Of a DNA stretch of 50,550 nucleotides, positions 1-7,563 are shown one piece after another. Made by a program: the position numbers and the translations under genes. The notes beneath the pieces were generated by a model, which saw only the letters and a program-made list of their open reading frames with translations, was not told the DNA's origin and ran no database searches. The stretch is from Dysgonamonadaceae bacterium (GTDB taxonomy: Bacteria > Bacteroidota > Bacteroidia > Bacteroidales > Dysgonomonadaceae): positions 1 through 50,550 of the forward strand of contig JARKPE010000019.1 in the NCBI GenBank assembly GCA_029975415.1, written 5' to 3'. Positions within the stretch are counted from its first letter, which is position 1, and the number at the start of each line of letters is the position of its first letter.

Positions 1-724
1 TTTTTTTGTCATAAATAAACATCGTTTGACCAGGAGAATCTTTAGTACCTTGTTCCGAACGGGCAATTACCAAATGTATGTCGGCTTCACCATTGGTGAT
101 GAATCGCTTAACGCCATTCAAATACCCTTGCTTTTCGTCTTCGTTATAGGTTGCCTTGAGCATCACAGCCTGCAAATCCGATCCTGCATCAGGTTCGGTA
201 AGGTCCATCGACATGGTTTGTCCCTTGACAATGCGTGGCAAATATTTTTCGCGTTGCGATTCATCGGCAAATTCATAAATGGTTTCGCCACAATCCTGCA
301 ACATCCAAATATTCTGAAAACTTGCATCGGCACGACTAACGATATCTGCCGACATCATGTAGGGCACCATCGGGAAATTGAGTCCTCCGAAACGTCGAGA
401 GAGTCCCATTCCCATCAGTTCAGCTTTGTTGAGAGCATCAAGATTTTCCTGTGTTTGAGGAGCATACGTAACCCTTCCATTGGAAACAGTAGGCCCTGTA
501 TGATCCACCTCTTCGGAATTAGGTTCAATAATTTCACCACAAATTTCTCCAACAACTTCGAGGACTTTGTCGTAGCTGTCCATTGCGTCTTCGAAATCCA
601 TAGGAGCATAGTCATATTTTTCGGCATCTGCATAGTTGCGTTCTCTCAATTCTACAATTCGCTTCATCAGCGGATGCTGAAGATAATGTTTGAATTGGGG
701 CGTATCGGTATAAAAGTTTGGCAT
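1..724 (-). CDS. Acyl-CoA dehydrogenase, N-terminal part (cut by window edge)
   Basis: FAD-dependent dehydrogenation of an acyl-CoA thioester, passing electrons to electron-transferring flavoprotein. About 241 residues are visible from an ATG at 724; the C-terminal part lies outside the window. The visible part carries the family flavin/substrate-loop motif LTEPDAGSD and, downstream, the KRFITNG strand that contacts the flavin. The N-terminal extension before the helical domain is long, as in the roughly 560-600 residue Bacteroidetes enzymes rather than the 380-residue short-chain type (length comparison from family knowledge). It lies 109 bases downstream of etfA on the same strand, so etfB, etfA and this gene probably form one electron-transfer unit. 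Substrate chain length cannot be told from this fragment. Confidence 0.9.
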   Translation of the reverse strand, partial: MPNFYTDTPQFKHYLQHPLMKRIVELRERNYADAEKYDYAPMDFEDAMDSYDKVLEVVGEICGEIIEPNSEEVDHTGPTVSNGRVTYAPQTQENLDALNKAELMGMGLSRRFGGLNFPMVPYMMSADIVSRADASFQNIWMLQDCGETIYEFADESQREKYLPRIVKGQTMSMDLTEPDAGSDLQAVMLKATYNEDEKQGYLNGVKRFITNGEADIHLVIARSEQGTKDSPGQTMFIYDKK

Positions 725-833
725 AGCTTGAATTATTTTTTTAAGTAAAAGAAAATCAGGAAATGAGAATAGATGAAAATTTCAATTTTTCTCATATAGC
801 TTCGGATTTCCCGTTTCTAAATTCTTTCGATTT

Positions 834-1853
834 TTATTTTGAATTCTTCTTATAGTATTTGATCATTTTCGGAATCACCTTTTCGATTTCGCCGGTAATC
901 ACGTAATCGGCAATAGAGTTGATAGGCGCATTCGGATCGTTATTGATTGAAATGATCAGCGAACTGTCCTGCATTCCGGCAATGTGCTGAATTTGTCCGG
1001 AAATGCCACATGCGATATACACTTTAGGATGAACGGTAACACCGGTTTGTCCGATTTGACGTTCGTGTTCGGCAAATCCCGCATCAACTGCAGCACGCGA
1101 AGCTCCTACTTCCGCACCAAGCAAATCGGCAAGGTCGTAGAGCAATTGGAAATTTTCTTTCGAACCGACACCATATCCTCCCGATACGATAATGGGCGAA
1201 TTTTTAATATTGATTTTCGATTTTTCGATATGACGATCGATAATGGAAACGACGAAATCCGTATCTTTTACATAATCGCTCACCGCATGTTCAACAATTT
1301 CGCCCTTATAATTAGGATCGTAAATCTCCTTTTTCATCACGCCTTCGCGCACGGTTGCCATTTGCGGACGATGATCGGGATTGACAATCCAGGCCACGAT
1401 ATTTCCACCAAAAGCGGGACGAATCTGATAAAGAAGATTTTCGTAAACTTTTCCGAGTTTCTTTTCTTCGTGATTCCCAATTTCAAGTGAAGTACAATCG
1501 GCAGTCAGTCCGCTTCCGAGTGCCGAGGAAACGCGAGGGCCCAAATCGCGACCGATTATGGTAGCTCCCATCAGGCAAATTTGCGGTTTTTCCTGCTTAA
1601 AGAGGTTTACCAAAATAGAGGTATGGGGTAAAGTTGTGTATGGCGAAAGGCGAGAATCGTAAAATACGTGCAATACGTCAACACCGTAGGGGAAAACTTG
1701 CTTTTCGATGCTGTCCAATTTGTCACCGGCAGCAATGGCTTCGAGCTTACAGCCTAACTGATTGGCCAGCGAACGCCCCTTGGTGAGCAGTTCGAGACTT
1801 ACATCGGCGACCACACCTTCGTCAATTTCCAAATATACAAAAACATTGTTCAT
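834..1853 (-). CDS. etfA: Electron transfer flavoprotein, alpha subunit
   Basis: Large subunit of the heterodimeric ETF that accepts electrons from acyl-CoA dehydrogenases. The product is 339 residues, normal for EtfA. The C-terminal FAD domain is clear: GGYGVGSKENF is followed by an LGAEVGASRAAVDAGF segment, then the GQTGVTVHPKVYIACGISG block and an ISINNDPNAPI segment, the standard EtfA flavin-binding signature order. The N-terminal half is the alpha/beta domain shared with EtfB. It sits 124 bases downstream of etfB and 109 bases upstream of an acyl-CoA dehydrogenase, all on the minus strand. Whether this ETF is a simple carrier or takes part in flavin-based electron bifurcation cannot be decided by eye. 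Confidence 0.95.
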   Translation of the reverse strand: MNNVFVYLEIDEGVVADVSLELLTKGRSLANQLGCKLEAIAAGDKLDSIEKQVFPYGVDVLHVFYDSRLSPYTTLPHTSILVNLFKQEKPQICLMGATIIGRDLGPRVSSALGSGLTADCTSLEIGNHEEKKLGKVYENLLYQIRPAFGGNIVAWIVNPDHRPQMATVREGVMKKEIYDPNYKGEIVEHAVSDYVKDTDFVVSIIDRHIEKSKINIKNSPIIVSGGYGVGSKENFQLLYDLADLLGAEVGASRAAVDAGFAEHERQIGQTGVTVHPKVYIACGISGQIQHIAGMQDSSLIISINNDPNAPINSIADYVITGEIEKVIPKMIKYYKKNSK

Positions 1854-1977
1854 ATTTTAATTCGATTTTTATTTTTAAAAAGAAGAAATTAGTTAAGAAG
1901 CAGAATCTGTACAGATTATGAGATTCAAAATAACAACACCAAGAAAACAGTAAAGAAATTCCGCTTCGCTAAAGGCA

Positions 1978-2850
1978 TTAGCCGATCATGTGATTTTCGA
2001 TAAGTTCCTTAATGAGCTCTTCGATGTCGTAATCGTTATCGGTGAGACGTTTGCTTTCTTTTGCCTGAAAAACAACATTCTCTATTTTTTTCACTTTGGT
2101 AGGCGAACCCGACAAACCGCACTGTTGCACATCGGCATTGACATCTACCACACTCCATTCGGTAAGATTGAGATAGGGACGACTGCTGTAGATATCGATG
2201 TAATCGATGTTTTCGTTTTGACGTTCGGTAATGGTTTTTGCGTGTTTGTACTTTTGCAGTAATTTAGCATTTCGAGGTCTGCAAGGGCGAGCCGTACCAT
2301 TAACGGTTACAACGGCGGGCAGTGGGCTTTCCACAATTTCGACACCATTTTCGAGACGTCTTTTCACGCGAACTTTTCCATCGCCGATATTCAAAATTTC
2401 TTCGGCATAGGTGACTTGTGGAATTCCGAGCTTTTCGGCCACCTGAGGACCCACTTGAGCCGTATCGCCATCGATAGCCTGACGGCCTGAAATAATGATA
2501 TCAAAATTACCAATTTTGCGGATAGCCATCGACAGAGCATAGGAAGTGGCCAACGTATCGGCACCGGCAAAAGCACGGTCGGTAAGCAAAACACCATCGT
2601 CAGCACCCCGAAACAAGCCTTCACGCAGAATGTCGGCAGCGCGTCCCGGCCCCATCGTCAGAACGGTAATTTTAGATCCGGGATATTGATCCTTAATTTC
2701 AAGAGCTTGTTCCAAGGCATTTAAATCCTCGGGATTGAAGATTGCCGGCAAGGCAGCTCGGTTTACAGTCCCGTCGGCCTTCATGGCATCCTTTCCCACA
2801 TTTCGAGTGTCCGGCACTTGTTTAGCCAACACAATGATATTAAACGTCAT
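1978..2850 (-). CDS. etfB: Electron transfer flavoprotein, beta subunit
   Basis: Small subunit of ETF; in the family it binds AMP or, in bifurcating forms, a second FAD, and docks on the dehydrogenase. The product is 290 residues. It opens with IIVLAKQVPDTRNVG, typical of EtfB, followed by FNPEDLNALEQALEIKD and the nucleotide-binding stretch ISGRQAIDGDTAQVGPQ near residues 120-136. The LENGVEIVESPLPAVVTV segment is the conserved EtfB dehydrogenase-docking region. The gene is first in the etfB-etfA-acyl-CoA dehydrogenase series and has a good Bacteroidetes -7 box just upstream (2885-2892, minus strand). The divergent neighbour is a ROK kinase. Confidence 0.95.
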   Translation of the reverse strand: MTFNIIVLAKQVPDTRNVGKDAMKADGTVNRAALPAIFNPEDLNALEQALEIKDQYPGSKITVLTMGPGRAADILREGLFRGADDGVLLTDRAFAGADTLATSYALSMAIRKIGNFDIIISGRQAIDGDTAQVGPQVAEKLGIPQVTYAEEILNIGDGKVRVKRRLENGVEIVESPLPAVVTVNGTARPCRPRNAKLLQKYKHAKTITERQNENIDYIDIYSSRPYLNLTEWSVVDVNADVQQCGLSGSPTKVKKIENVVFQAKESKRLTDNDYDIEELIKELIENHMIG

Positions 2851-2884
2851 TTCTTATATGTTTAGAATTAGTTTTTGGAGTTGG

Positions 2885-2892
2885 CAAATATA
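2885..2892 (-). promoter_or_regulatory. Probable promoter -7 box for etfB
   Basis: Read on the minus strand the bases are TATATTTG, an exact match to the Bacteroidetes TAnnTTTG box, 35-42 bases before the etfB start codon. A TTG lies 16 bases further upstream and could serve as a short-spaced -33 element. Confidence 0.55.
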
Positions 2893-3051
2893 CAATAATT
2901 TCATTTTTCAACGACAGTTTCGATCGAAAAAATTCTTGATAGCAAATTTACTGTATCCTATCGAATCACATTTTTCGGCAAAACGACGATAAATGAATTC
3001 ACAATCGTAGAAATATTTCGTTTTAATCAAATAATTCCTTAAAAAAAGGAG

Positions 3052-3059
3052 TATATTTG
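3052..3059 (+). promoter_or_regulatory. Probable promoter -7 box for the ROK kinase gene
   Basis: TATATTTG, an exact TAnnTTTG match, about 45 bases upstream of the ROK kinase start. No convincing -33 TTTG is seen at the expected spacing. It is back to back with the etfB promoter in a 250-base divergent region. Confidence 0.55.
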
Positions 3060-3103
3060 CGAAGACTAATTTCATTGAATAACTTATTAATAAAAAAATG
3101 ATC

Positions 3104-4066
3104 ATGGATAAACCCTATGTAGTAGGTATAGATGTAGGCGGCACAAACACCGTAGTAGGCATCGTGGACAAGCGAGGACAAATATTGATAAGCGGCAGCA
3201 TCAAAACGGCGAAACACGTCAAAGTTGAAGATTATCTGGATGAACTGACCGCGCTTATCGATGATTTGATTTCCGAAACAACTACCAAAGATCAAATTAA
3301 GGGAATCGGAGCAGGCACACCTAACGGTAATTATTTTACCGGAAGTATCGAATTTGCGCCAAACCTCCCTTGGAAAGGAGTGATACCTTTCGCACAAATG
3401 CTTGAGGATCGTACAGGAATACCGGTTGCATTAACCAACGACGCCAATGCTGCTGCGATCGGCGAAATGACTTACGGTGCCGCACGCGGGATGAAGGATT
3501 TCATCGTAATTACCCTCGGAACGGGAGTTGGAAGCGGAATTGTAGTGAACGGGCAACTCGTTTACGGTCACGACGGTTTTGCCGGAGAACTAGGCCATGT
3601 AATCATGCGCCGAAAGAACGGTCGCTTGTGCGGTTGTGGACGTACGGGATGCTTGGAAGCTTACGCTTCGGCCACGGGAGTTGCCCGCACGGCTCGCGAA
3701 TACCTCGAAATTCGACCGGATGCAAAAACATTACTACACAATGTCCCTGTTGAAGATATCACATCGAAAGATGTTGCCGACGCTGCCAATGCCGGAGACG
3801 AACTGGCAAAGGAGATTTTCCGTTACACAGGATCAATACTTGGCGAAGCCTTTGCTGATTTTGTCGCGTTTTCGAGTCCTGAAGCAATCATCCTTTTTGG
3901 AGGATTGTCTAAAGCCGGCAATCTCATTATGAATCCTATTCACGAGAGCATGGAAAGAAATTTGCTCCCTATTTTCAGAAACAAAGTTAAGCTTCTCTTC
4001 TCCGAACTTAAAGAAAGCGACGCTGCCGTTTTAGGGGCGAGTGCACTTGGATGGGAAGTAAAATAA
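3104..4066 (+). CDS. ROK-family sugar kinase, probable glucokinase
   Basis: Phosphorylates a hexose, most likely glucose, with ATP in the cytoplasm. The protein is about 320 residues, the usual ROK length. It has the N-terminal phosphate loop DVGGTNT, the GTGVGSG adenosine/phosphate motif, the ExGH motif as GELGHV, and the zinc motif CGCGRTGCLE that defines ROK proteins. There is no N-terminal helix-turn-helix, so it is a kinase rather than a NagC/XylR-type repressor. Two in-frame ATGs (3098 and 3104) are equally placed; I prefer 3104 because the protein then begins MDKPYVVGID, as is common for relatives. It is monocistronic, with a promoter box upstream and a hairpin terminator downstream. 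Fructokinase or N-acetylmannosamine kinase remain possible. Confidence 0.88.
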   Translation: MDKPYVVGIDVGGTNTVVGIVDKRGQILISGSIKTAKHVKVEDYLDELTALIDDLISETTTKDQIKGIGAGTPNGNYFTGSIEFAPNLPWKGVIPFAQMLEDRTGIPVALTNDANAAAIGEMTYGAARGMKDFIVITLGTGVGSGIVVNGQLVYGHDGFAGELGHVIMRRKNGRLCGCGRTGCLEAYASATGVARTAREYLEIRPDAKTLLHNVPVEDITSKDVADAANAGDELAKEIFRYTGSILGEAFADFVAFSSPEAIILFGGLSKAGNLIMNPIHESMERNLLPIFRNKVKLLFSELKESDAAVLGASALGWEVK

Positions 4067-4090
4067 TATATTTTTTGTATTTCTCGCAAA

Positions 4091-4126
4091 AACAACCATC
4101 CATTAACTCGATGGTTGTTTTTTTGT
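4091..4126 (+). terminator. Rho-independent terminator after the ROK kinase
   Basis: A perfect 10-base inverted repeat (AACAACCATC at 4091-4100 with its complement at 4110-4119) encloses a 9-base loop and runs into a T tract. It lies 25 bases after the stop codon. Confidence 0.85.
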
Positions 4127-4197
4127 TATTTATCTCAAAATGTTTATATTGCGCATAAACTATTGAAATTTAAGTGAAATAATTTCCAAAAAATGAT

Positions 4198-4205
4198 TAC
4201 CTTTG
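4198..4205 (+). promoter_or_regulatory. Probable promoter -7 box for fabD
   Basis: TACCTTTG, an exact TAnnTTTG match, 40 bases before the fabD ATG; the same octamer precedes tRNA-Asp and rho in this window. Confidence 0.55.
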
Positions 4206-4244
4206 TGCGTCAGTAAAATCAAATCACATTAAAATTTTTTTTGG

Positions 4245-5126
4245 ATGAAAACAGCGTTTGTTTTTCCCGGTCAAGGCGCCCAATTTGTGGGTATGGGAAA
4301 AGACCTATATGAATCGTCGCCGAAGGCGAAAGAATTGTTCGAAAAAGCCAACGAAATATTAGGATTTCGTATTACAGATCTCATGTTCAACGGAACAGAA
4401 GAAGATTTGCGTCAAACGAAGGTAACTCAACCTGCAGTATTTCTGTATTCCGTTATTTTAGCTCTTACGTCGGATGATTCTGTTAAACCCGACATGACTG
4501 CAGGTCATTCATTAGGCGAATTTTCGGCATTAGTCGTAGCAGGAGCACTATCCTTCGAAGATGGACTAAGACTGGTTTACAAACGTGCTTTGTCCATGCA
4601 GAAAGCTTGCGAAGCACGACCTTCCGGAATGGCCGCAATCCTTGCACTTCCTGACGAAAAGGTTGAGGAAATATGCGCTTCCATCGATGAAGTTGTGGTA
4701 CCGGCCAATTATAATTGTCCGGGTCAAATAGTGATTTCAGGGTCGATTGAAGGTATCGAAAAAGCTTGTGAATTGCTAAAACAAGCCGGTGCCAAACGTG
4801 CATTACCTCTCAAAGTTGGCGGTGCGTTTCATTCGCCATTGATGGAGCCTGCTCGTCAGGAACTGGCCGAAGCTATCGAATCTACTTCTTTTTTGAAACC
4901 CGCTTGTCCCGTCTATCAAAATGTTTCTACGGTTGGAGAAACTGATCCAAATACTATCAAAGCCAATTTGATAGCACAATTAACAGCTCCCGTCAAATGG
5001 ACACAATCTATTAGAAACATGATTGCCGATGGAACTACCAACTTTATTGAGTTTGGACCGGGCAATGTATTACAAGGACTTATTTCGAAGATTGATTCCA
5101 ACGTCAGCGTATCGGGTAAGCAATAA
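4245..5126 (+). CDS. fabD: Malonyl-CoA:ACP transacylase
   Basis: Transfers the malonyl group from CoA to acyl carrier protein, the entry step of fatty-acid synthesis in the cytoplasm. The 293-residue product starts FVFPGQGAQFVGMG, carries the nucleophile elbow GHSLGE with Ser89, and has the catalytic His in GGAFHSPLM; the C-terminal FIEFGPGNVLQGL is also typical. Length matches stand-alone FabD. It is not within a fab cluster here: upstream is a ROK kinase ending in a terminator, and a hairpin follows the gene, so it appears to be a single-gene transcript. Confidence 0.96.
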   Translation: MKTAFVFPGQGAQFVGMGKDLYESSPKAKELFEKANEILGFRITDLMFNGTEEDLRQTKVTQPAVFLYSVILALTSDDSVKPDMTAGHSLGEFSALVVAGALSFEDGLRLVYKRALSMQKACEARPSGMAAILALPDEKVEEICASIDEVVVPANYNCPGQIVISGSIEGIEKACELLKQAGAKRALPLKVGGAFHSPLMEPARQELAEAIESTSFLKPACPVYQNVSTVGETDPNTIKANLIAQLTAPVKWTQSIRNMIADGTTNFIEFGPGNVLQGLISKIDSNVSVSGKQ

Positions 5127-5150
5127 ATTCGTGGATATCTCAACTTGCAC

Positions 5151-5190
5151 CAACAACCCAAGTATCAATAAAAAGATAACGGGTTGTTGT
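5151..5190 (+). terminator. Probable terminator after fabD
   Basis: CAACAACCC at 5151-5159 pairs with GGGTTGTTG at 5181-5189, then an AT-rich tract follows. The loop is long (21 bases) and the T run is interrupted, so efficiency is uncertain. Confidence 0.6.
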
Positions 5191-5227
5191 TATTTATTTG
5201 TCAGTCATATTCACATAAGATTAAAGA

Positions 5228-5276
5228 GAGCAATTTCTAATTGGGTTGCTCGAAAATACCGAATCACTTATCTTTA
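5228..5276 (+). promoter_or_regulatory. Promoter with overlapping palindromes for the ygbA operon
   Basis: A near-consensus promoter is visible: TTG at 5246-5248, a 20-base spacer, and TATCTTTA at 5269-5276 (one mismatch to TAnnTTTG). Two dyads overlap its upstream part: GAGCAA at 5228-5233 with TTGCTC at 5246-5251, whose right arm covers the -33 TTG, and inside it the perfect CAATT-TCT-AATTG at 5231-5243. This is a plausible operator, perhaps for the regulator encoded second in the operon. That is inference. Confidence 0.45.
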
Positions 5277-5299
5277 CATTTACTTCTGTCTGAATTGGC

Positions 5300-5617
5300 A
5301 TGAACGAATCGGAGAAAAAAGTTGTAGCCATCATGATCCATATATATTGTCGCTCCAAACACGGCAATGACACCTTATGTTACGAATGTGTGGAACTAAA
5401 AAACTATGCGTTTTCGAGACTCGAACATTGTCCTTATGGATGTAACAAACCGACCTGCAATACTTGCCCCATTCACTGCTACAGACGAGAAATGAAAGCA
5501 CGCATAAAAGAAGTAATGCGTTTTTCCGGACCTCGTATGCTGTTTGTTCATCCAATCGAAACACTGAAACATTTTCGTAAAGCACACAAACGAAAAAGAT
5601 TTTTTACTCGAAAATAG
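5300..5617 (+). CDS. YgbA-like nitrosative-stress protein (YgbA_NO family)
   Basis: Small cytoplasmic protein of the family named after a nitric-oxide-inducible promoter; in enterobacteria ygbA belongs to the NsrR regulon. The 105-residue product has eight cysteines (residues 17, 27, 30, 44, 48, 53, 56, 60), including LCYEC and TCNTCPIHCY, followed by the family block VMRFSGPRMLFVHP. The cysteine pattern suggests an iron-sulfur cluster or another metal site (inference). The ATG at 5300 has a promoter box ending 23 bases upstream. An internal ATG at residue 12 is also possible. The next gene starts 13 bases after the stop and encodes a RIC/hemerythrin-like regulator, which independently supports a nitrosative-stress role. 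The molecular activity is not known to me. Confidence 0.85.
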   Translation: MNESEKKVVAIMIHIYCRSKHGNDTLCYECVELKNYAFSRLEHCPYGCNKPTCNTCPIHCYRREMKARIKEVMRFSGPRMLFVHPIETLKHFRKAHKRKRFFTRK

Positions 5618-5630
5618 CAGTGATGAAAAT

Positions 5631-6527
5631 ATGATGACATTTACAAAAAATGCAATACTGGCTGATATTTTATCGGAACACGTCGAACTAATTCCCATAG
5701 TTCAGCGATTTGGGATTCATTTGGGAGTAGGCGATAAAACTATTTTAGAACTTTGCGAGGCAAACCGATTGAATGCTGATTTCATTGTTACATTATTTAA
5801 TGTGTATATCGATGAAAAATATTTTCCCGAGAAAAAACTTTCATCGTTTGATATTCATCCTGTGATAGATTATTTCAATCACACTATTGAATATTATATT
5901 CGCGACTCGGTTCCCAACATCGAAAAACACTTGAATGCCTTCATCGCTATTAGTGGCGGAACTGATCATAAAGAATTGCAATTATTGCATGAGATTTTTT
6001 TGCAATTCAAAACTGAACTTACACTGCATCTTCAGCAAGAAACGAGCGAATTGGTAAATTACCCACACGAATTATTAAACGATTTAAAAAATATTCTGAT
6101 CAGGCTTGTTTCCGGGTCTTACAACCAGAATTTATGCTATGCCGTGATTTTTTCGATCGACAGTTTGCAGAAAGATTTATTCATTCATAATCGATTGAAA
6201 ACAAAAATTCTTGAGCCGAAACTAAAAGAGCTTAATGAAAAAGAATTAGATGTTTTGAAGCATTCAGCAAATACTGCTAAAGAAAATTCTGAAGAAAAGA
6301 AAATCAAACTTACTCCACGCGAGGAAGAAGTTTTGAAGCTTATTGCTACCGGATATTTGAATAAAGAAATAGCTGATCAGCTCAATATCAGCCTTAATAC
6401 GGTATTGACACACCGTAAAAATATCATTGCCAAAACAGGAATTAAAACCGTTTCGGGCCTTACGTTTTACTGCATTTCAAACGGACTGCTCTCACCAGAC
6501 TTTATTCCTGACAGAATACATAAATAA
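5631..6527 (+). CDS. RIC/hemerythrin-like sensor fused to LuxR-type HTH regulator
   Basis: Predicted transcription regulator of 298 residues. Residues 8-60 resemble the ScdA N-terminal domain of RIC (repair of iron centres) proteins, but the usual CCxG turn is LGVGD, so the cysteines are absent. Residues 75-200 resemble the di-iron hemerythrin-like domain: His84 (NHTIEYY), His100, His113, His120 and His133 with Glu137 in HLQQE. The second half looks partly degraded: where RIC proteins have HxxxE, this one reads HNRLK (His186, Lys190). Residues 226-285 are a clear LuxR/GerE helix-turn-helix (LTPREEEVLKLIATG, then NKEIADQL and TVLTHRKNI). It follows a ygbA-like gene by 13 bases. I infer an NO- or O2-responsive regulator derived from a repair protein. 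ATG codons at 5631 and 5634 are both possible starts. Confidence 0.82.
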   Translation: MMTFTKNAILADILSEHVELIPIVQRFGIHLGVGDKTILELCEANRLNADFIVTLFNVYIDEKYFPEKKLSSFDIHPVIDYFNHTIEYYIRDSVPNIEKHLNAFIAISGGTDHKELQLLHEIFLQFKTELTLHLQQETSELVNYPHELLNDLKNILIRLVSGSYNQNLCYAVIFSIDSLQKDLFIHNRLKTKILEPKLKELNEKELDVLKHSANTAKENSEEKKIKLTPREEEVLKLIATGYLNKEIADQLNISLNTVLTHRKNIIAKTGIKTVSGLTFYCISNGLLSPDFIPDRIHK

Positions 6528-6537
6528 GTTAAAAATC

Positions 6538-7320
6538 ATGAAACGAGATTCAAATCGCAGCTTTCTTGACGTGGCTCACAGCAACTGGGGCGAAATAAAA
6601 TTGCATCAATATGATGCAGTCGTCTTACCTTGGGGGGCCATCGAACCACATAATTTTCATATGCCTTATCTCACCGATTGCATTCTTTCTTACGAAATAG
6701 CAATCGACAGTGCAAATCTCGCTTTCGAAAAATCAGGAACAAAAAATATGGTAATGCCGCCGGTATATTTCGGTTCACAAAATCCCGGCCAATGGAATTT
6801 ACCCTTTTGCATACATACCAATACGGAAACCCAAAAAGCAATTCTTTCGGATATTGTAGATTCGCTATATATACAAGGCTTTCGCAAAATGGTTATCGTG
6901 AACGGACATGGCGGCAATAGTTTCAAATCTTTAGTTCGTGATTTTGCGAAAGCTTATCCCGATTTTTTTATTGTTGTCGTGAATTGGTATGATTTCATTC
7001 CAACAAGCGATTATTTCGATGAGTTTCCCGATGAACATGCCGGAGAACAGGAAACATCCGTCATGCTTTATTATCATCCCGAATGGGTGAAACTCGAAAA
7101 TGCAGGTGAAGGCAATGCTCTCCCTTGGCCAATAAATGAGTTAAACAAAAAAACCGGATGGGCACCTCGAAATTGGAACTATACAACCCGAGACACAGGA
7201 ATCGGAAATCCTAAAAAATCGACACCCGAAAAAGGAGAACGTTATGTGAAAGCAGTTGTCGAGCGAATATCCGAACTTCTTATCGAACTCAATACATTAG
7301 ATTTAAAAACAGATCCATAA
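6538..7320 (+). CDS. Creatininase-family amidohydrolase
   Basis: Metal-dependent hydrolase of the creatininase superfamily, which includes creatinine amidohydrolase, the MftE peptidase of mycofactocin synthesis and ArfB formamide hydrolase. The 260-residue product has the full metal and active-site set: E36-x-H38 and H41 followed by TD (PWGAIEPHNFHMPYLTD), NGHGGN at 122-127, and HAGEQETS at 167-174 with Glu172. An in-frame upstream extension exists, but it would overlap the regulator gene; ATG 6538, 10 bases after that stop, is the natural start. It appears to be the third gene of the ygbA operon. The substrate is unknown; nothing nearby suggests creatinine use. Confidence 0.85.
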   Translation: MKRDSNRSFLDVAHSNWGEIKLHQYDAVVLPWGAIEPHNFHMPYLTDCILSYEIAIDSANLAFEKSGTKNMVMPPVYFGSQNPGQWNLPFCIHTNTETQKAILSDIVDSLYIQGFRKMVIVNGHGGNSFKSLVRDFAKAYPDFFIVVVNWYDFIPTSDYFDEFPDEHAGEQETSVMLYYHPEWVKLENAGEGNALPWPINELNKKTGWAPRNWNYTTRDTGIGNPKKSTPEKGERYVKAVVERISELLIELNTLDLKTDP

Positions 7321-7443
7321 TTCTATGCGTTTTGCTAAAAAGTTTTTTTAATGAGAAAATCAATTTGTCAAAGTTCCACATTTTCGAATATCGTTTTACC
7401 GGAATAAACTCTCGAAACGTTTTTTTAGCTAAACATTTTGTCG

Positions 7444-7451
7444 TAATTTTG
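7444..7451 (+). promoter_or_regulatory. Probable promoter -7 box for mutA
   Basis: TAATTTTG, an exact TAnnTTTG match, about 112 bases before the mutA ATG, giving a leader of roughly 100 bases. A small hairpin, GCGCT at 7451-7455 with AGCGC at 7463-7467, lies at the expected transcript start. Confidence 0.45.
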
Positions 7452-7563
7452 CGCTTGCATTGAGCGCTGAATTTGAATGATTTCACTCATTTTATGAAGG
7501 ATTCTTTCGTAAAGCTGCTAAAAGACTATTATAGAAACCCAATATAATAAATAACAAGTAATT

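Noticed and set aside
26-748. Long plus-strand open frame at the window start
   Set aside because: It is antisense to a clear acyl-CoA dehydrogenase reading frame on the minus strand and has no recognisable domain.
1-2850. Complete butyryl-CoA (bcd-etf) butyrate operon
   Set aside because: No thiolase, hydroxybutyryl-CoA dehydrogenase or crotonase is present, and the dehydrogenase seems to be the long type, so a butyrate pathway is not supported.
6427-6537. N-terminal extension of the creatininase-family protein
   Set aside because: It would overlap the end of the regulator gene and encodes no conserved sequence; ATG 6538 fits the family start.
7451-7563. Cobalamin riboswitch in front of mutA
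   Set aside because: The leader is only about 110 bases, lacks a B12-box-like core and shows only small hairpins; mutase genes are also not typical riboswitch targets.
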